Below, one piece after another: positions 1-11,681 of a DNA stretch of 64,000 nt (position 1 is its first letter; every line of letters starts with the position of its first letter). The position numbers were made by a program, and so were the translations under genes. The notes under the pieces were generated by a model. The model saw only the letters and a list, made by a program, of their open reading frames with translations. It did not search any database and was not told the DNA's origin. Origin of the DNA: Deinococcus sp. AB2017081 (GTDB lineage Bacteria; Deinococcota; Deinococci; Deinococcales; Deinococcaceae); contig NZ_CP140098.1 in assembly GCF_034440735.1 (NCBI RefSeq), positions 2,163,501 to 2,227,500 of the forward strand, given 5' to 3'.

Positions 1-52
1 CTGCGCCAAGATGCCTGTACGTGCTGCTCAGGAGACCGTCAGTGTCAGCGGG

Positions 53-58
53 TACGCT
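53..58 (+). promoter_or_regulatory. -10 box for leaderless lipoprotein gene
   Basis: TACGCT ends 6 nt before the ATG at 65 and there is no Shine-Dalgarno sequence, so transcription probably begins at or next to the start codon. Confidence 0.6.
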
Positions 59-64
59 GCGGGT

Positions 65-1117
65 ATGAAGCGAATCTCCGTGGCCCTGCTGCTCGTCGGT
101 GCTGGTCTGACCGGCTGCCGCGCGACTGGCCCGGGCGCCCTCGACGTTCACGAGGCCGTGCTGTACGGGGCCGTGCAGGAGCATATCGTGTGGGTCTACG
201 GCCCCTCCGATGCTGGCCGCTCGTCCATCACCATCGGCGGGCAGCAGGCCAGCGTGGGGGGCCCGCTCCCCGCCGGCGCGGTGCGCGGCACCCTGGGCAT
301 CGACGGCCGCGCGACGTTCCGGGTCGCGTCGTGGCCCGCCACGGTCTCGTTCCGCGCCGCGCCGGCCACCGATGGCCGCGTGCAGGTCACGGACAGCGAT
401 CCCGCCGTGCTGGCGGTCTACGCCACCGACGGCACGCGGTGGTCGAAACTGTCCGGCACGGGCGGCACCGTGACCGCCGCGCCGGCCACGACCCTGCGCG
501 GGGCCGGCACCCTCACGGACGCCGAAGCCGACGCCGTGGGAACCGCGCTGCTGGGTCAGGGGCCGCTGTATGTGGCGGTGCTGGCCGAGGGCTCGCTGCC
601 CGACGCGCCACTGGCGGTGGAGCCCACGCCGCGTGACTACCGGCGCACCGGCCTGTACGTCACGGCTCCCCTGGCGGCGACCCCCGCCGCGCCCTCATCC
701 GCCCCCGGAGGCCGCGTGACCTACACCGTTCTCGGCAGCGGCACGAACGCCGCCGTTCCTTCGGCGACCATCCAGGTCGCCACCACCGCCTCCCAGGTGG
801 CCGCCCTGTACGCCCAGGCCTATGGCCGCCAGACCAGCGCACCCGCCCCGGTCGCCGCGCAGGGCACCACGACCGTGGGCATCTTCCTGGGGCAGAAACC
901 GACCGGCGGGTACGGCGTGCAGGTCGTGGGGGCCCGTGTGGCCCAGGGTGTCCTGACCGTGATCGCGCAGGTGCGGTCGCCCGGAGCCGGTGCGATCACC
1001 ACCCAGGCGCTGACCAGCCCGTGGACGCTGATCCAGGTGCCCGGTACGTATGCCGAGGTTCGGGTCGTGGACGAGACCGGTCGGCCGCTGCCGCAGGGCG
1101 GGGGAACCGACCGCTGA
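65..1117 (+). CDS. Lipoprotein with PrcB-type C-terminal domain
   Basis: A 350-residue predicted lipoprotein. Residues 1-18 form a type II signal (MKR, hydrophobic core, lipobox LTGC with Cys18 as the lipidated residue). The last ~110 residues, with a GGYGVQV motif followed by two beta-rich segments, resemble the PrcB C-terminal domain of protease-complex proteins; the middle is Ala/Pro-rich and not recognised. The start at 65 is preferred over an upstream in-frame ATG at 11 because it gives a proper signal peptide and sits 6 nt after a TACGCT box. It converges on doxX with a 3-bp gap. Role is probably on the outer face of the envelope; the partner protease is unknown. Confidence 0.7.
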   Translation: MKRISVALLLVGAGLTGCRATGPGALDVHEAVLYGAVQEHIVWVYGPSDAGRSSITIGGQQASVGGPLPAGAVRGTLGIDGRATFRVASWPATVSFRAAPATDGRVQVTDSDPAVLAVYATDGTRWSKLSGTGGTVTAAPATTLRGAGTLTDAEADAVGTALLGQGPLYVAVLAEGSLPDAPLAVEPTPRDYRRTGLYVTAPLAATPAAPSSAPGGRVTYTVLGSGTNAAVPSATIQVATTASQVAALYAQAYGRQTSAPAPVAAQGTTTVGIFLGQKPTGGYGVQVVGARVAQGVLTVIAQVRSPGAGAITTQALTSPWTLIQVPGTYAEVRVVDETGRPLPQGGGTDR

Positions 1118-1120
1118 CGG

Positions 1121-1537
1121 TCACGGGCGGCTGCGGCTCCGGCGCCCGGGTTCCGCGCGGCCGTCCACCCCGGGCCGGCCGGGCCCACCGACCAGCACCG
1201 CTGCACAGCCTGCCGCCAGCAGCACCGTGATCTCGACCGCCGGGGCCGGCAGCGCTCCGTGTGCCCAGCGGGCCGCGCCGATCAGCACGGTCACGCCGCC
1301 CAGCACGCCCGCCAGCCCCCGTGCGCCGACCCCGAGCAGCAGCAGCAGGCCGCCCAGCAGCTCCAGCGTGGCCGTGACCGGGGCCACCAACAGGGGCAGG
1401 GGCAGACCGGCCGCCGCGTACTGCCGGGTCACGCCGGTCAGTCCAGCCGAGAAGACCTTCTGCCAGCCGTGCATGACGAGGATGGCACCTGTGGCGATCC
1501 TCACGAGGGCCAGCGCCAGTTCCGGATGGGTCGGCAC
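1121..1537 (-). CDS. DoxX family membrane protein
   Basis: A 138-residue integral membrane protein with four predicted helices, matching the DoxX family: an N-terminal R-x-x-x-G-x-x-x-x-x-H-G-W-x-K pattern (residues ~11-26) and a Leu/Gly-rich second helix with ELLGG. DoxX proteins are linked to thiol/redox homeostasis in some bacteria, but the reaction is not settled. The GTG start at 1537 is chosen because a TACACT box lies exactly 6 nt upstream; longer upstream readings of the same frame give non-membrane, shadow-like sequence. The C-terminal ~20 residues are Arg/Pro-rich and hydrophilic. Confidence 0.75.
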   Translation of the reverse strand: MPTHPELALALVRIATGAILVMHGWQKVFSAGLTGVTRQYAAAGLPLPLLVAPVTATLELLGGLLLLLGVGARGLAGVLGGVTVLIGAARWAHGALPAPAVEITVLLAAGCAAVLVGGPGRPGVDGRAEPGRRSRSRP

Positions 1538-1543
1538 CGATCC

Positions 1544-1549
1544 AGTGTA
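1544..1549 (-). promoter_or_regulatory. -10 box for leaderless doxX-family gene
   Basis: TACACT on the minus strand, 6 nt before the GTG start at 1537. Confidence 0.6.
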
Positions 1550-1605
1550 GCGGGTGACAGAAAACGGCGACCCCCGGAAGGGCCGCCGCGTGGCAGACGC
1601 TGGAC

Positions 1606-2703
<1,098 letters not shown>

Positions 2704-2745
2704 GGTGGTTCCTCCAGAGGGTGGACGTGGGGTCTGCCTGCACAG

Positions 2746-2751
2746 AGTATA
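2746..2751 (-). promoter_or_regulatory. -10 box upstream of the BMP binding-protein gene
   Basis: TATACT on the minus strand about 43 nt before the ATG. The gene also has a Shine-Dalgarno, so this transcript has a normal leader, unlike many neighbours. No good -35 hexamer is visible. Confidence 0.4.
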
Positions 2752-2861
2752 AGAAAACTTGAAGGTGTCTAGACCCATTGGAACCATGGGATGGGGTAGG
2801 GGTGGAGTCCTGCTGGGCACTCCGTCCGCCACGCTAGCGTCCGAAGCTGATGCCGTTTTGA

Positions 2862-4982
<2,121 letters not shown>

Positions 4983-5033
4983 ACTGCGGGGCAGTGTCGC
5001 GGTTCACAGTGACCGCGCCCGGAGGCATCTCGC

Positions 5034-5384
5034 ATGGCAACACCCGAAGTAGACATCAGTAAACACGTGCTGCTGGATATCGCCAGTACCACCCTGGACG
5101 GCATCGACGGTGCGTCCGTCGCGTCTGCCACCCTGAAGGTCGGCGAGGTGCTCCGCCAGCAGCCCAGCACCCGCCGGCCCCGCGCCCTCCGGGTCACCCG
5201 GGACGGCCAGGACGTCACGGTGGATGTCGGCCTGAACGTGGACTACGGCCTGAACGTGGTGGCGCTGGCCCAGCGGGCCCAGGCGGCCGTCCGCGAGAAC
5301 ATCGAACTCATGACCGGCCTGAACGTGCGGGCTGTGAACATCACCGTGCAGAACATCTGTCTGCCCCGGGGAAGTGGCGCTTGA
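5034..5384 (+). CDS. Asp23/Gls24 family protein
   Basis: A 116-residue Asp23/Gls24-family protein, without signal peptide or membrane helix, so cytoplasmic. The family pattern is seen in the repeated beta-strand/helix segments: the [21 protein letters not shown] stretch and the [16 protein letters not shown] end. Family members have been linked to envelope stress and cell-wall or membrane scaffolding, but the biochemical role is unclear. GGAGG lies 9 nt before the ATG. Its stop TGA is shared with the TTG start of nusB (TTGA overlap), which places it first in a Gls24-nusB-folD-DUF212 operon, an arrangement also common in Firmicutes (YqhY-NusB-FolD). Confidence 0.85.
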   Translation: MATPEVDISKHVLLDIASTTLDGIDGASVASATLKVGEVLRQQPSTRRPRALRVTRDGQDVTVDVGLNVDYGLNVVALAQRAQAAVRENIELMTGLNVRAVNITVQNICLPRGSGA

Positions 5385-5869
5385 CCCGCCGACGTGATCG
5401 GGCCGCCGCGCCGGTCGGCACGCGCCGCGCCGCGCGGGAATTCGTGTTCCGCGCCCTGTTCGAGGCGCAGCGCGGCGACCAGTCGCTGCGGGCCGCCTTC
5501 ACCCGTGCCGAAGGGGCCATGCGTGACGGCGACGACACCTTCGTCCCCCTGAGTGACGACGCCCTGGCCTTCGCGCACGACCTGATGGAGGGCCTGCTGA
5601 CCCACCAGGACGAGATCGACGGCACGCTGCGCCGCACGATCCGGGGCTGGAGCTTCGAGCAGATGGCCCAGACGGATCTGAACATCCTGCGGCTGGCCAC
5701 CCTGGAGATGATGTTCCGTCCGGAACCCCATCCGCCGGTCATCGAGAGCGCCGTTCGGATCGCCCGGAAGTTCGGCGGCGAGGACTCGGGCCGCTTCGTG
5801 AACGGGGTGCTCGCAGGCCTGAGCCGCACGCTGGGCACGGTGCCCACCACGCCCGAGGCCGAGGAATGA
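5381..5869 (+). CDS. nusB: Transcription antitermination factor NusB
   Basis: RNA-binding antitermination factor that acts with NusE/S10 on boxA elements of rRNA operons. The 162-residue all-helical protein has the NusB signatures [16 protein letters not shown] near the N terminus, DELMEGL-type helix, the LxxW segment ([20 protein letters not shown]) and the C-terminal [25 protein letters not shown]. The only in-frame start that keeps the RRxARE helix is TTG at 5381, which overlaps the Gls24 stop and therefore depends on translational coupling. The Arg/Ala-rich N-terminal leader of ~15 residues is longer than in E. coli NusB. Confidence 0.95.
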   Translation: MTRRRDRAAAPVGTRRAAREFVFRALFEAQRGDQSLRAAFTRAEGAMRDGDDTFVPLSDDALAFAHDLMEGLLTHQDEIDGTLRRTIRGWSFEQMAQTDLNILRLATLEMMFRPEPHPPVIESAVRIARKFGGEDSGRFVNGVLAGLSRTLGTVPTTPEAEE

Positions 5870-6759
5870 CCGGAAACGCCGCCACCGTGCTGGCCGGGCC
5901 GCCCGCCGCCACCGCCGTGATCGCGGCCGCGGCCCGGCAGGCCGCCACGCTGGAGCGGCCCCCGCATCTCGTGATCGTGCGGGTGGGCGACGATCCCGCC
6001 AGTGTCAGCTACGTGCGCGGCAAGGCGAAGAAGGCCGGTGAATCCGGGCTGCGCTCGACTGTCCACGCCCTGCCCGAGACCACGCCGTCCGCCGACCTGC
6101 TGGCCCTGGTCGCCAGCCTGAATGCCGACCCCGATGTGCACGGCATCCTCGTGCAACTGCCCCTGCCCCCGCACATCGCCGAGGAGCCGGTGCTGGCCGC
6201 CATCGATCCTGACAAGGACGTGGACGGCCTGCATCCCATGAACATCGGGCGGCTGTGGTCGGGGCGGCCCACCCTGGCCCCGTGCACGCCCGCCGGGGTC
6301 ATGGCCCTGCTGGAGCATTACGGGGTGCCCGTCGCCGGGCGCCGGGCCGTGATCGTCGGCCGCAGCCAGCTCGTCGGCCGCCCGCTGGCCGGACTGCTGC
6401 TGGCCGCCGACGCCACCGTCACGGTCGCGCACAGCCGCACCCGCGACCTGGGCGCCGTGACCCGCGAGGCGGACATTCTGGTGGCGGCGGTCGGGCGGGC
6501 CCACCTGATCACGCCGGACATGGTGAAGCCCGCCGCGGTCGTGATCGACGTCGGCATCAACCGTGTGGTCGGGGACGACGGCAAGGCGCACCTGACCGGG
6601 GATGTCCACCCGGACGTGGCCGCCGTCGCGTCGGCGCTGACCCCGGTGCCGGGCGGCGTCGGCCCCATGACCGTGGCGCAGCTGATGGCCAATACCGTGC
6701 AGGCCGCGCGGCGGCAGCAGTCCCAGACCAGCGGAGTGACGGGTGACCTCGTTCGCTGA
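5866..6759 (+). CDS. folD: Methylenetetrahydrofolate dehydrogenase/cyclohydrolase FolD
   Basis: Bifunctional enzyme of one-carbon metabolism converting 5,10-methylene-THF to 10-formyl-THF via methenyl-THF, NADP dependent. The 297-residue protein carries the substrate motif [12 protein letters not shown] (the lysine of the YxxxK pair), the QLPLP loop, DKDVDGLHP (usually VDGFHP), PCTPAGV, the Rossmann [12 protein letters not shown] and the [10 protein letters not shown] signature. ATG at 5866 overlaps the nusB stop (ATGA). Its last 17 bases overlap the next gene. It supplies formyl groups for purines and initiator tRNA. Confidence 0.97.
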   Translation: MTGNAATVLAGPPAATAVIAAAARQAATLERPPHLVIVRVGDDPASVSYVRGKAKKAGESGLRSTVHALPETTPSADLLALVASLNADPDVHGILVQLPLPPHIAEEPVLAAIDPDKDVDGLHPMNIGRLWSGRPTLAPCTPAGVMALLEHYGVPVAGRRAVIVGRSQLVGRPLAGLLLAADATVTVAHSRTRDLGAVTREADILVAAVGRAHLITPDMVKPAAVVIDVGINRVVGDDGKAHLTGDVHPDVAAVASALTPVPGGVGPMTVAQLMANTVQAARRQQSQTSGVTGDLVR

Positions 6760-7204
6760 CCTGGTCGGCAACCGCTGGCTGTGGACCGCCGTGTTGGCCT
6801 CGACGGGGGCCCAGGTGCTCAAGGTGCTGCTCATCCTGCTGATCGAGCGGCGGTGGCGCCCCACCGCCTTCATGGAGACGGGTGGCATGCCCAGCAGCCA
6901 CTCCGCGATGGTCGCGGCCCTCACGACCGGCGTGGCCCTGTCCGAGGGGATGAACAGCCCGCTGTTCGCGGTGAGCGCCGTGTTTGCATTGATCGTCATG
7001 TACGACGCCACGGGCGTGCGCCACAGCAGCGGCCAGCAGGCCCGCCTGCTCAACGAACTCGTGGATGAACTGCGGGCCGTGGTGCGCGAGGGCTTTGCCC
7101 CAACGCCCCTGCGCGTGCTGCTGGGCCACACCTATCTGGAAGTGCTGGCAGGCACCCTGATCGGCATCGGAGCGGGCTTCATCGCCTTCCGGCTGTTGCC
7201 GTGA
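6743..7204 (+). CDS. DUF212 (divergent PAP2/YuiD-like) membrane protein
   Basis: A 153-residue membrane protein of the divergent PAP2 family (DUF212, related to acid phosphatases and vanadium haloperoxidases). Visible marks are [11 protein letters not shown] (residues ~45-55), [15 protein letters not shown], and [15 protein letters not shown] near the C terminus, with three to four hydrophobic segments. The GTG start at 6743 overlaps folD by 17 bp, so it is translated from the same mRNA. Enzymatic activity on lipid phosphates is plausible from the SSH and LGHT histidine motifs but unproven for this family. Confidence 0.85.
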   Translation: MTSFADLVGNRWLWTAVLASTGAQVLKVLLILLIERRWRPTAFMETGGMPSSHSAMVAALTTGVALSEGMNSPLFAVSAVFALIVMYDATGVRHSSGQQARLLNELVDELRAVVREGFAPTPLRVLLGHTYLEVLAGTLIGIGAGFIAFRLLP

Positions 7205-7205
7205 T

Positions 7206-7255
7206 CGACCAGCAGGAGGCGGCGGCCTGGCGATGGCCGCCGCCTCCTGCGGTCG
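7206..7255 (+). terminator. Hairpin terminator after the nusB-folD operon
   Basis: A 21-bp stem (CGACC...GGCGGCGGCC pairing with GGCCGCCGCC...GGTCG, one bulged A at 7211) with a 7-nt loop, starting 2 nt after the DUF212 stop codon. No T-run follows, so it may act with Rho or as an mRNA 3' end stabiliser. Confidence 0.7.
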
Positions 7256-7337
7256 AGTTCAGCTCTCACCCATGATGAACCAGTAAAGCCAGCGGCCTGT
7301 GCTGGTGCTCTGGAGACCCCCGGTGCTCAGTCCGGCC

Positions 7338-7718
<381 letters not shown>

Positions 7719-7726
7719 GTGGCACA

Positions 7727-7732
7727 AGTGTA
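7727..7732 (-). promoter_or_regulatory. -10 box of the small unknown gene
   Basis: TACACT on the minus strand, 8 nt before the ATG at 7718; a perfect 8-bp half-palindrome TGTGCCA.TGGCACA overlaps the start codon (7711-7725). Confidence 0.4.
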
Positions 7733-7763
7733 CGTCACGTCATGGGCAGCGGTGCCGCTGACG

Positions 7764-9596
7764 TCAGCCCTGGACGAGCAGCCGCCCGCCATGTGCATCC
7801 AGGGTGATCGTCCCGGTGCCGACTGGTTCGCCGCTCAGCACGTCAAGCCACGATCCGCCGGGCAGGCTCAGGGTCACGAGATGCGACTCGGCAGATCGAC
7901 TGGCGACCGCCACGGCCCGCTCCGTGCGCCCGTCTGTGTGCGTGTACTCGCGCAGGAACGCCACCGCATCCTCGCCGACCCGCAGGAACGTCAGGTGGCC
8001 ACGTTGCAGCGCCAGCGTGTCGCGCCTGACCCGCACCAGCGCTTGCACCCTGGTGCGCAGCGCCGTATTCCAGCGGGTCTCGTCCCACGGCATCGGCTCG
8101 CGGCACCACGGCATGGTGCCGGGCCTGGACTGGCTCAGGCCGATCTCGGTGCCGTAGTACAGGCAGGGCACGCCGGGATACGCGATCAGCAGGGTGAACA
8201 CGGCCAGATAGCGGGCCGGGTCGTTCCCCAGCCGGTGCAGCGCCCGGCCGATGTCGTGCGATTCGAGCAGGTTGACCATGCCCAGCGCGACCTGCGGCGG
8301 CAGCGCGTGGTAGGCGTCCCACAGGATGTCCACGAGTTCCGAGCCGCCCAGACGGCTGGGAGCGTCGAAGTGCGAGCGCCCGGCGGCCCACTGCATGACG
8401 GGCAGGCCGAAGCCGTGGTAGTTCATGGCGCTGTCCTCGCCCTGACCGTCCAGGGCGTGTTCGGGGTCGAAGAAGCGCTCACCGAACACGAAGGCGTCGG
8501 GCCGCTCTTCGCGGGCGGCGCGTTTCAGCGTGCGGTGCAGCAGCAGGTTGTCGGCGTCGGTGCCGCCCGCGCCGATCATCTGGGCCACGTCGAGCCGCCA
8601 TCCGGCCGCACCCCGGCGCAGCCAGTGGCGCACCACGCTCTCCTCGCCGGCCAGGAACTCCTGCACGGCGAATCCGTTGCGGTAGTCGATCTTGGGCAGG
8701 GTGGGAACGTCGAAGAACGAATGGTACGGCGGCTTGCCCGGCTCGCTGCGCCACGTGAACAGCGAGCGTTCGGGCGCATCCTCGCTCTCGAGGGCTGCCC
8801 GGAACAGGGCGTTGGCGCTCCCCATATGGTTGAACACGCCGTCCAGCACAATGCGGATGCCTGCTTCACCGGCCGCCGTGACCAGTTCCTCCCACGCGGC
8901 GTCGCCGCCGAGGTGGGGATCGACGTGGCGGTAGTCGGTGATGTCGTAGCGGTGGTTGCTGGGCGACGTGAAGATCGGCGTGAGCCACAGCGCCGTGATC
9001 CCCAGGTCGGTCAGGTACGGCAGCGCCTGCGTGATGCCCACGAGGTCGCCGCCGTAGTGCGCGTGGACGTCACCCTCGCGGGTCACGGGCGAGTCCCACG
9101 GCACGTGCTGCACCGGGCGGCCCGCGTACTCGTACTCGCCGCTTCTCACGTCATTGCCGGGGTCGCCGTTGCGGAAGCGGTCGGGGAAGATCTGGTAGAA
9201 GACGCCGTTCCACGCCCACTCGGGGGCCACGTACCCCGCGAGGTACTGAAACCAGTCCCGGAAGCCGCGCCGCGTGTGGTGCAGGCCCAGGCGCGAGAGG
9301 TTCAGGTGATCGTCCGGCAGATTCAGCTGCCACGCATAGCGGACGCGGGCGTCGTGTACCGGCAGGTCGGCCTCGAACCAGCGCCCATCCCCGTGGGGTA
9401 CCGAGATCTCGCGGGCCGGCACGCCCTCGACCTCCCCGATCCGCACACATCTCAGGGTGACGGACGTGACGGGCAGCGTCGTTCGCAGCCGCACACGCAC
9501 GGTGCTGCCCTGCGGTGCGCCGAGCACATCGGTATAGCCGGGCGTGTCGTCGTGCTGGGCGGTCAGGATGGATGTGGCAGCGGGGGAATCGGTCAT
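7764..9596 (-). CDS. GH13 alpha-glucan hydrolase (neopullulanase/maltogenic amylase type)
   Basis: A 610-residue cytoplasmic glycoside hydrolase family 13 enzyme acting on alpha-glucans or cyclomaltodextrins. An N-terminal beta domain (~1-130) precedes the TIM barrel. All four GH13 regions are visible: DGVFNH (region I), GWRLDVAQ with the nucleophile Asp (~333), FVFGERFF with the acid/base Glu (~373), and LLESHDIG with the transition-state Asp (~447). GVFYQIFPDRFRNGDP is typical of the neopullulanase group. The ATG at 9596 has AGGAG 6 nt upstream; there is no signal peptide. It is divergent from the GntR regulator across a 209-bp gap, so that regulator may also control it. Confidence 0.9.
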   Translation of the reverse strand: MTDSPAATSILTAQHDDTPGYTDVLGAPQGSTVRVRLRTTLPVTSVTLRCVRIGEVEGVPAREISVPHGDGRWFEADLPVHDARVRYAWQLNLPDDHLNLSRLGLHHTRRGFRDWFQYLAGYVAPEWAWNGVFYQIFPDRFRNGDPGNDVRSGEYEYAGRPVQHVPWDSPVTREGDVHAHYGGDLVGITQALPYLTDLGITALWLTPIFTSPSNHRYDITDYRHVDPHLGGDAAWEELVTAAGEAGIRIVLDGVFNHMGSANALFRAALESEDAPERSLFTWRSEPGKPPYHSFFDVPTLPKIDYRNGFAVQEFLAGEESVVRHWLRRGAAGWRLDVAQMIGAGGTDADNLLLHRTLKRAAREERPDAFVFGERFFDPEHALDGQGEDSAMNYHGFGLPVMQWAAGRSHFDAPSRLGGSELVDILWDAYHALPPQVALGMVNLLESHDIGRALHRLGNDPARYLAVFTLLIAYPGVPCLYYGTEIGLSQSRPGTMPWCREPMPWDETRWNTALRTRVQALVRVRRDTLALQRGHLTFLRVGEDAVAFLREYTHTDGRTERAVAVASRSAESHLVTLSLPGGSWLDVLSGEPVGTGTITLDAHGGRLLVQG

Positions 9597-9750
9597 GGCA
9601 CTCCTGGGAAGGTCAAGGGAACGCGGCACGGCCGCCTGGAATTCAGGTGGTCGTGCCGCGAGGGGCAAACGTTGCCTTCGTGTTGTGTGTGTGCAGTCTG
9701 CCCGGACGTCCCCCTCGTGGTCAAGCGACAACGATTTGCATTTAAGCCGT

Positions 9751-9760
9751 TTACATGTAA
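9751..9760. promoter_or_regulatory. Palindrome, candidate GntR operator
   Basis: The perfect 10-bp palindrome TTACATGTAA lies in the AT-richest part of the 209-bp gap between the divergent GH13 and GntR genes, about 45 bp before the GntR start. Size and position suit a dimeric regulator, most simply the adjacent GntR protein. Confidence 0.4.
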
Positions 9761-9805
9761 CACTCACCGTGCACCACAATTCGTCCCCTCCCGGAAGGAG
9801 TGTCC

Positions 9806-10453
9806 TTGCTGCAACCTGTTGCCAGCACCCGTGTCGTGGATCTCGTCCGTGACCGCCTGCGCGCCGCCATCCTGGCCGGCGACCTGCCCCCCGGTACCCG
9901 TCTGAGCGTGCCGGAACTCGCCCGCCAGCTCCAGGTGTCACGCTCGCCGGTGCGAGAGGCCGTGCTGCTGCTGGTCGGCGAGGGGCTGGCGGTCGAACAC
10001 ACCCGCCGGGGCGTGGAGGTCGCCCGCCTGGAACTGAGTGACGTGCTGGAGCTGTATGACCTGCGGGCCGGCGTGGACGGTATCGCCTCAAGGCTCGCGG
10101 CCGAACGCATGACCTCGGCCGATCTTGCTGCGCTGCGCGGCGTGCTCGACGCCCAGGGGGCCGCCGCCATCGGTGACCCGAAGAGTTTCCGTGACCTGGA
10201 CGCCCGCTTCCACCAGATCATCGTGCAGACCTGCGGAAACAGCCGCGTGATCCGGCATTCCGAACTGCTGCTGCGTGAGATGCGCCTGGCCGGGCCGCTG
10301 CTGCTGAACGAGTCGTGGCACCTGAAGCTCAGCCACGAGGAACACCGCACCATCGAACGCGCCCTGCGGCAGCGCGACGGCCCCGCCGCCGAGACGGCCA
10401 TGCGCTCGCACCTGCAGCGCGTGGCCCAGGCCGTCCAGCACCACCACACGTGA
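9806..10453 (+). CDS. GntR family (FCD/FadR subfamily) transcriptional regulator
   Basis: A 215-residue regulator with an N-terminal winged helix (residues ~10-75; LSVPELARQLQVSRSPVREAV is the recognition helix region) and a C-terminal all-helical FCD ligand-binding domain with the expected metal/ligand residues in YDLRAGVDG, DLDARFHQII and SHEEHRTI. The TTG at 9806 is preferred: GGAAGGAG lies 5-12 nt upstream, whereas the GTG at 9800 overlaps that Shine-Dalgarno. It precedes the first binding-protein gene by 38 bp in the same direction and so probably belongs to the ABC operon it regulates, with a small carboxylic or amino acid as likely effector. Confidence 0.88.
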   Translation: MLQPVASTRVVDLVRDRLRAAILAGDLPPGTRLSVPELARQLQVSRSPVREAVLLLVGEGLAVEHTRRGVEVARLELSDVLELYDLRAGVDGIASRLAAERMTSADLAALRGVLDAQGAAAIGDPKSFRDLDARFHQIIVQTCGNSRVIRHSELLLREMRLAGPLLLNESWHLKLSHEEHRTIERALRQRDGPAAETAMRSHLQRVAQAVQHHHT

Positions 10454-10491
10454 TCCCCACCCGTGGCCCCGCCACATCCCAAGGAGCATCC

Positions 10492-11652
10492 ATGCGTACA
10501 GTCCTGTCCCTGACCGCCCTCGTGACCCTTGCCCTGAGCGGCACCGTGTCTGCCCAGGCCACCATCAAGATCGGCGCGATCACGTCCGTCACCGGGCGCT
10601 TCGCGGAATTCGGCAAGATGCAGCTCGCCGGCTTCAAGGTGGGCGTCGAGGAAGTCAACCGCAAGGGCGGCGTGCTCGGCAAGAAGATCGAACTGGTCAT
10701 CGAGGACAACGCGAGCGACGTGAACAAGGGACTGGCCGCCGCCGAGCGCCTGGTCAACGCCGGCGTGCCGCTGGTGCTCAACGAGTACTCCAGCTCGCTG
10801 GTCAAGGCGCAGGCGCAGTATCTGGCCCGCCAGAAGGTGCCGAACCTCGTGTTCACGTCGAGCGGCGACGACATCACCAAGCCGGGCAGCGACTACACGT
10901 ACCGCATGAACCAGCCCGCCACCGAGTACGCCCGTGTGATCCTGAATATCTTCCGCGACAACAAGTTCAAGACCATGGCGATCATCGCGGGCACCGGGGC
11001 CTTCGAGAAGTCCGTGGCCGACGCCGCGCAGGGCTTTGCGAAGCAGTACGGGATCCAGGTGATCGAGGATCAGCGCTACGACCAGGGCCTGACTGACTTC
11101 CGGCCCGTGCTCAACCGCATGAAGGCCAAGAACCCGGACGGCGTCCTGATGGTCAGCTACGCCGCCGACAGCGTCACCGTGATGCGGCAGGCCCGCGAGG
11201 TCGGCGTCAAGCCGCGCCTGTTCGCCGGGGGCGCGGCAGGCTTCGCGCTGCCGGACTTCATCAAGGACTCGGGCAGCGCGTCCGAGAACGTCGTGACGGC
11301 GACCGCGTGGATTCCGCAGCTGCGCTACGCCGGCACCCAGAAACTGAACATCGACCTGAAGAAGGCGCTGGGCGGGGCTGATCCCAGCTACCACGCCGCG
11401 CAGGGCTACGCCGCCGTGCTGGTCGCCGCCGAGGCGCTCCGGGCCGCCGGCAGCACCGACCGCGAGAAGGTCAGGGCCGCCCTGAACAGCGTGACCATGA
11501 ACACCGCCTTCGGCCCGATCGCCTTCAAGGACTATGACGGCTTCCGCAACCAGAACCCTCTGGTGATGGTCGCGCAGCAGGTGCAGAACGGGGCCTTCGT
11601 GCCCGTGTATCCCAAGAGCGTCGTGCCCCGCAAGATCCTCTTCGAGCGCTGA
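10492..11652 (+). CDS. Branched-chain-amino-acid-type substrate-binding protein 1
   Basis: A 386-residue type I periplasmic binding protein (LivJ/LivK-like). A Sec signal peptide with cleavage near VSAQ is followed by IKIGAITSVTGRFAEFG, EEVNRKGGVLGKKIELVIEDNASD, TDFRPVLNRMKAKNPDGVLM and the C-terminal AFGPIAFKDYDG, all characteristic of the family. AAGGAG is 7 nt before the ATG. It is the first transporter component in the operon and is followed within 30 bp by a second, diverged binding protein of nearly the same length. The substrate (amino acid, amide or aromatic acid) cannot be told from sequence. Confidence 0.88.
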   Translation: MRTVLSLTALVTLALSGTVSAQATIKIGAITSVTGRFAEFGKMQLAGFKVGVEEVNRKGGVLGKKIELVIEDNASDVNKGLAAAERLVNAGVPLVLNEYSSSLVKAQAQYLARQKVPNLVFTSSGDDITKPGSDYTYRMNQPATEYARVILNIFRDNKFKTMAIIAGTGAFEKSVADAAQGFAKQYGIQVIEDQRYDQGLTDFRPVLNRMKAKNPDGVLMVSYAADSVTVMRQAREVGVKPRLFAGGAAGFALPDFIKDSGSASENVVTATAWIPQLRYAGTQKLNIDLKKALGGADPSYHAAQGYAAVLVAAEALRAAGSTDREKVRAALNSVTMNTAFGPIAFKDYDGFRNQNPLVMVAQQVQNGAFVPVYPKSVVPRKILFER

Positions 11653-11681
11653 GCCCGGCTGCTCCCCCTCCCGAGGTGCCC

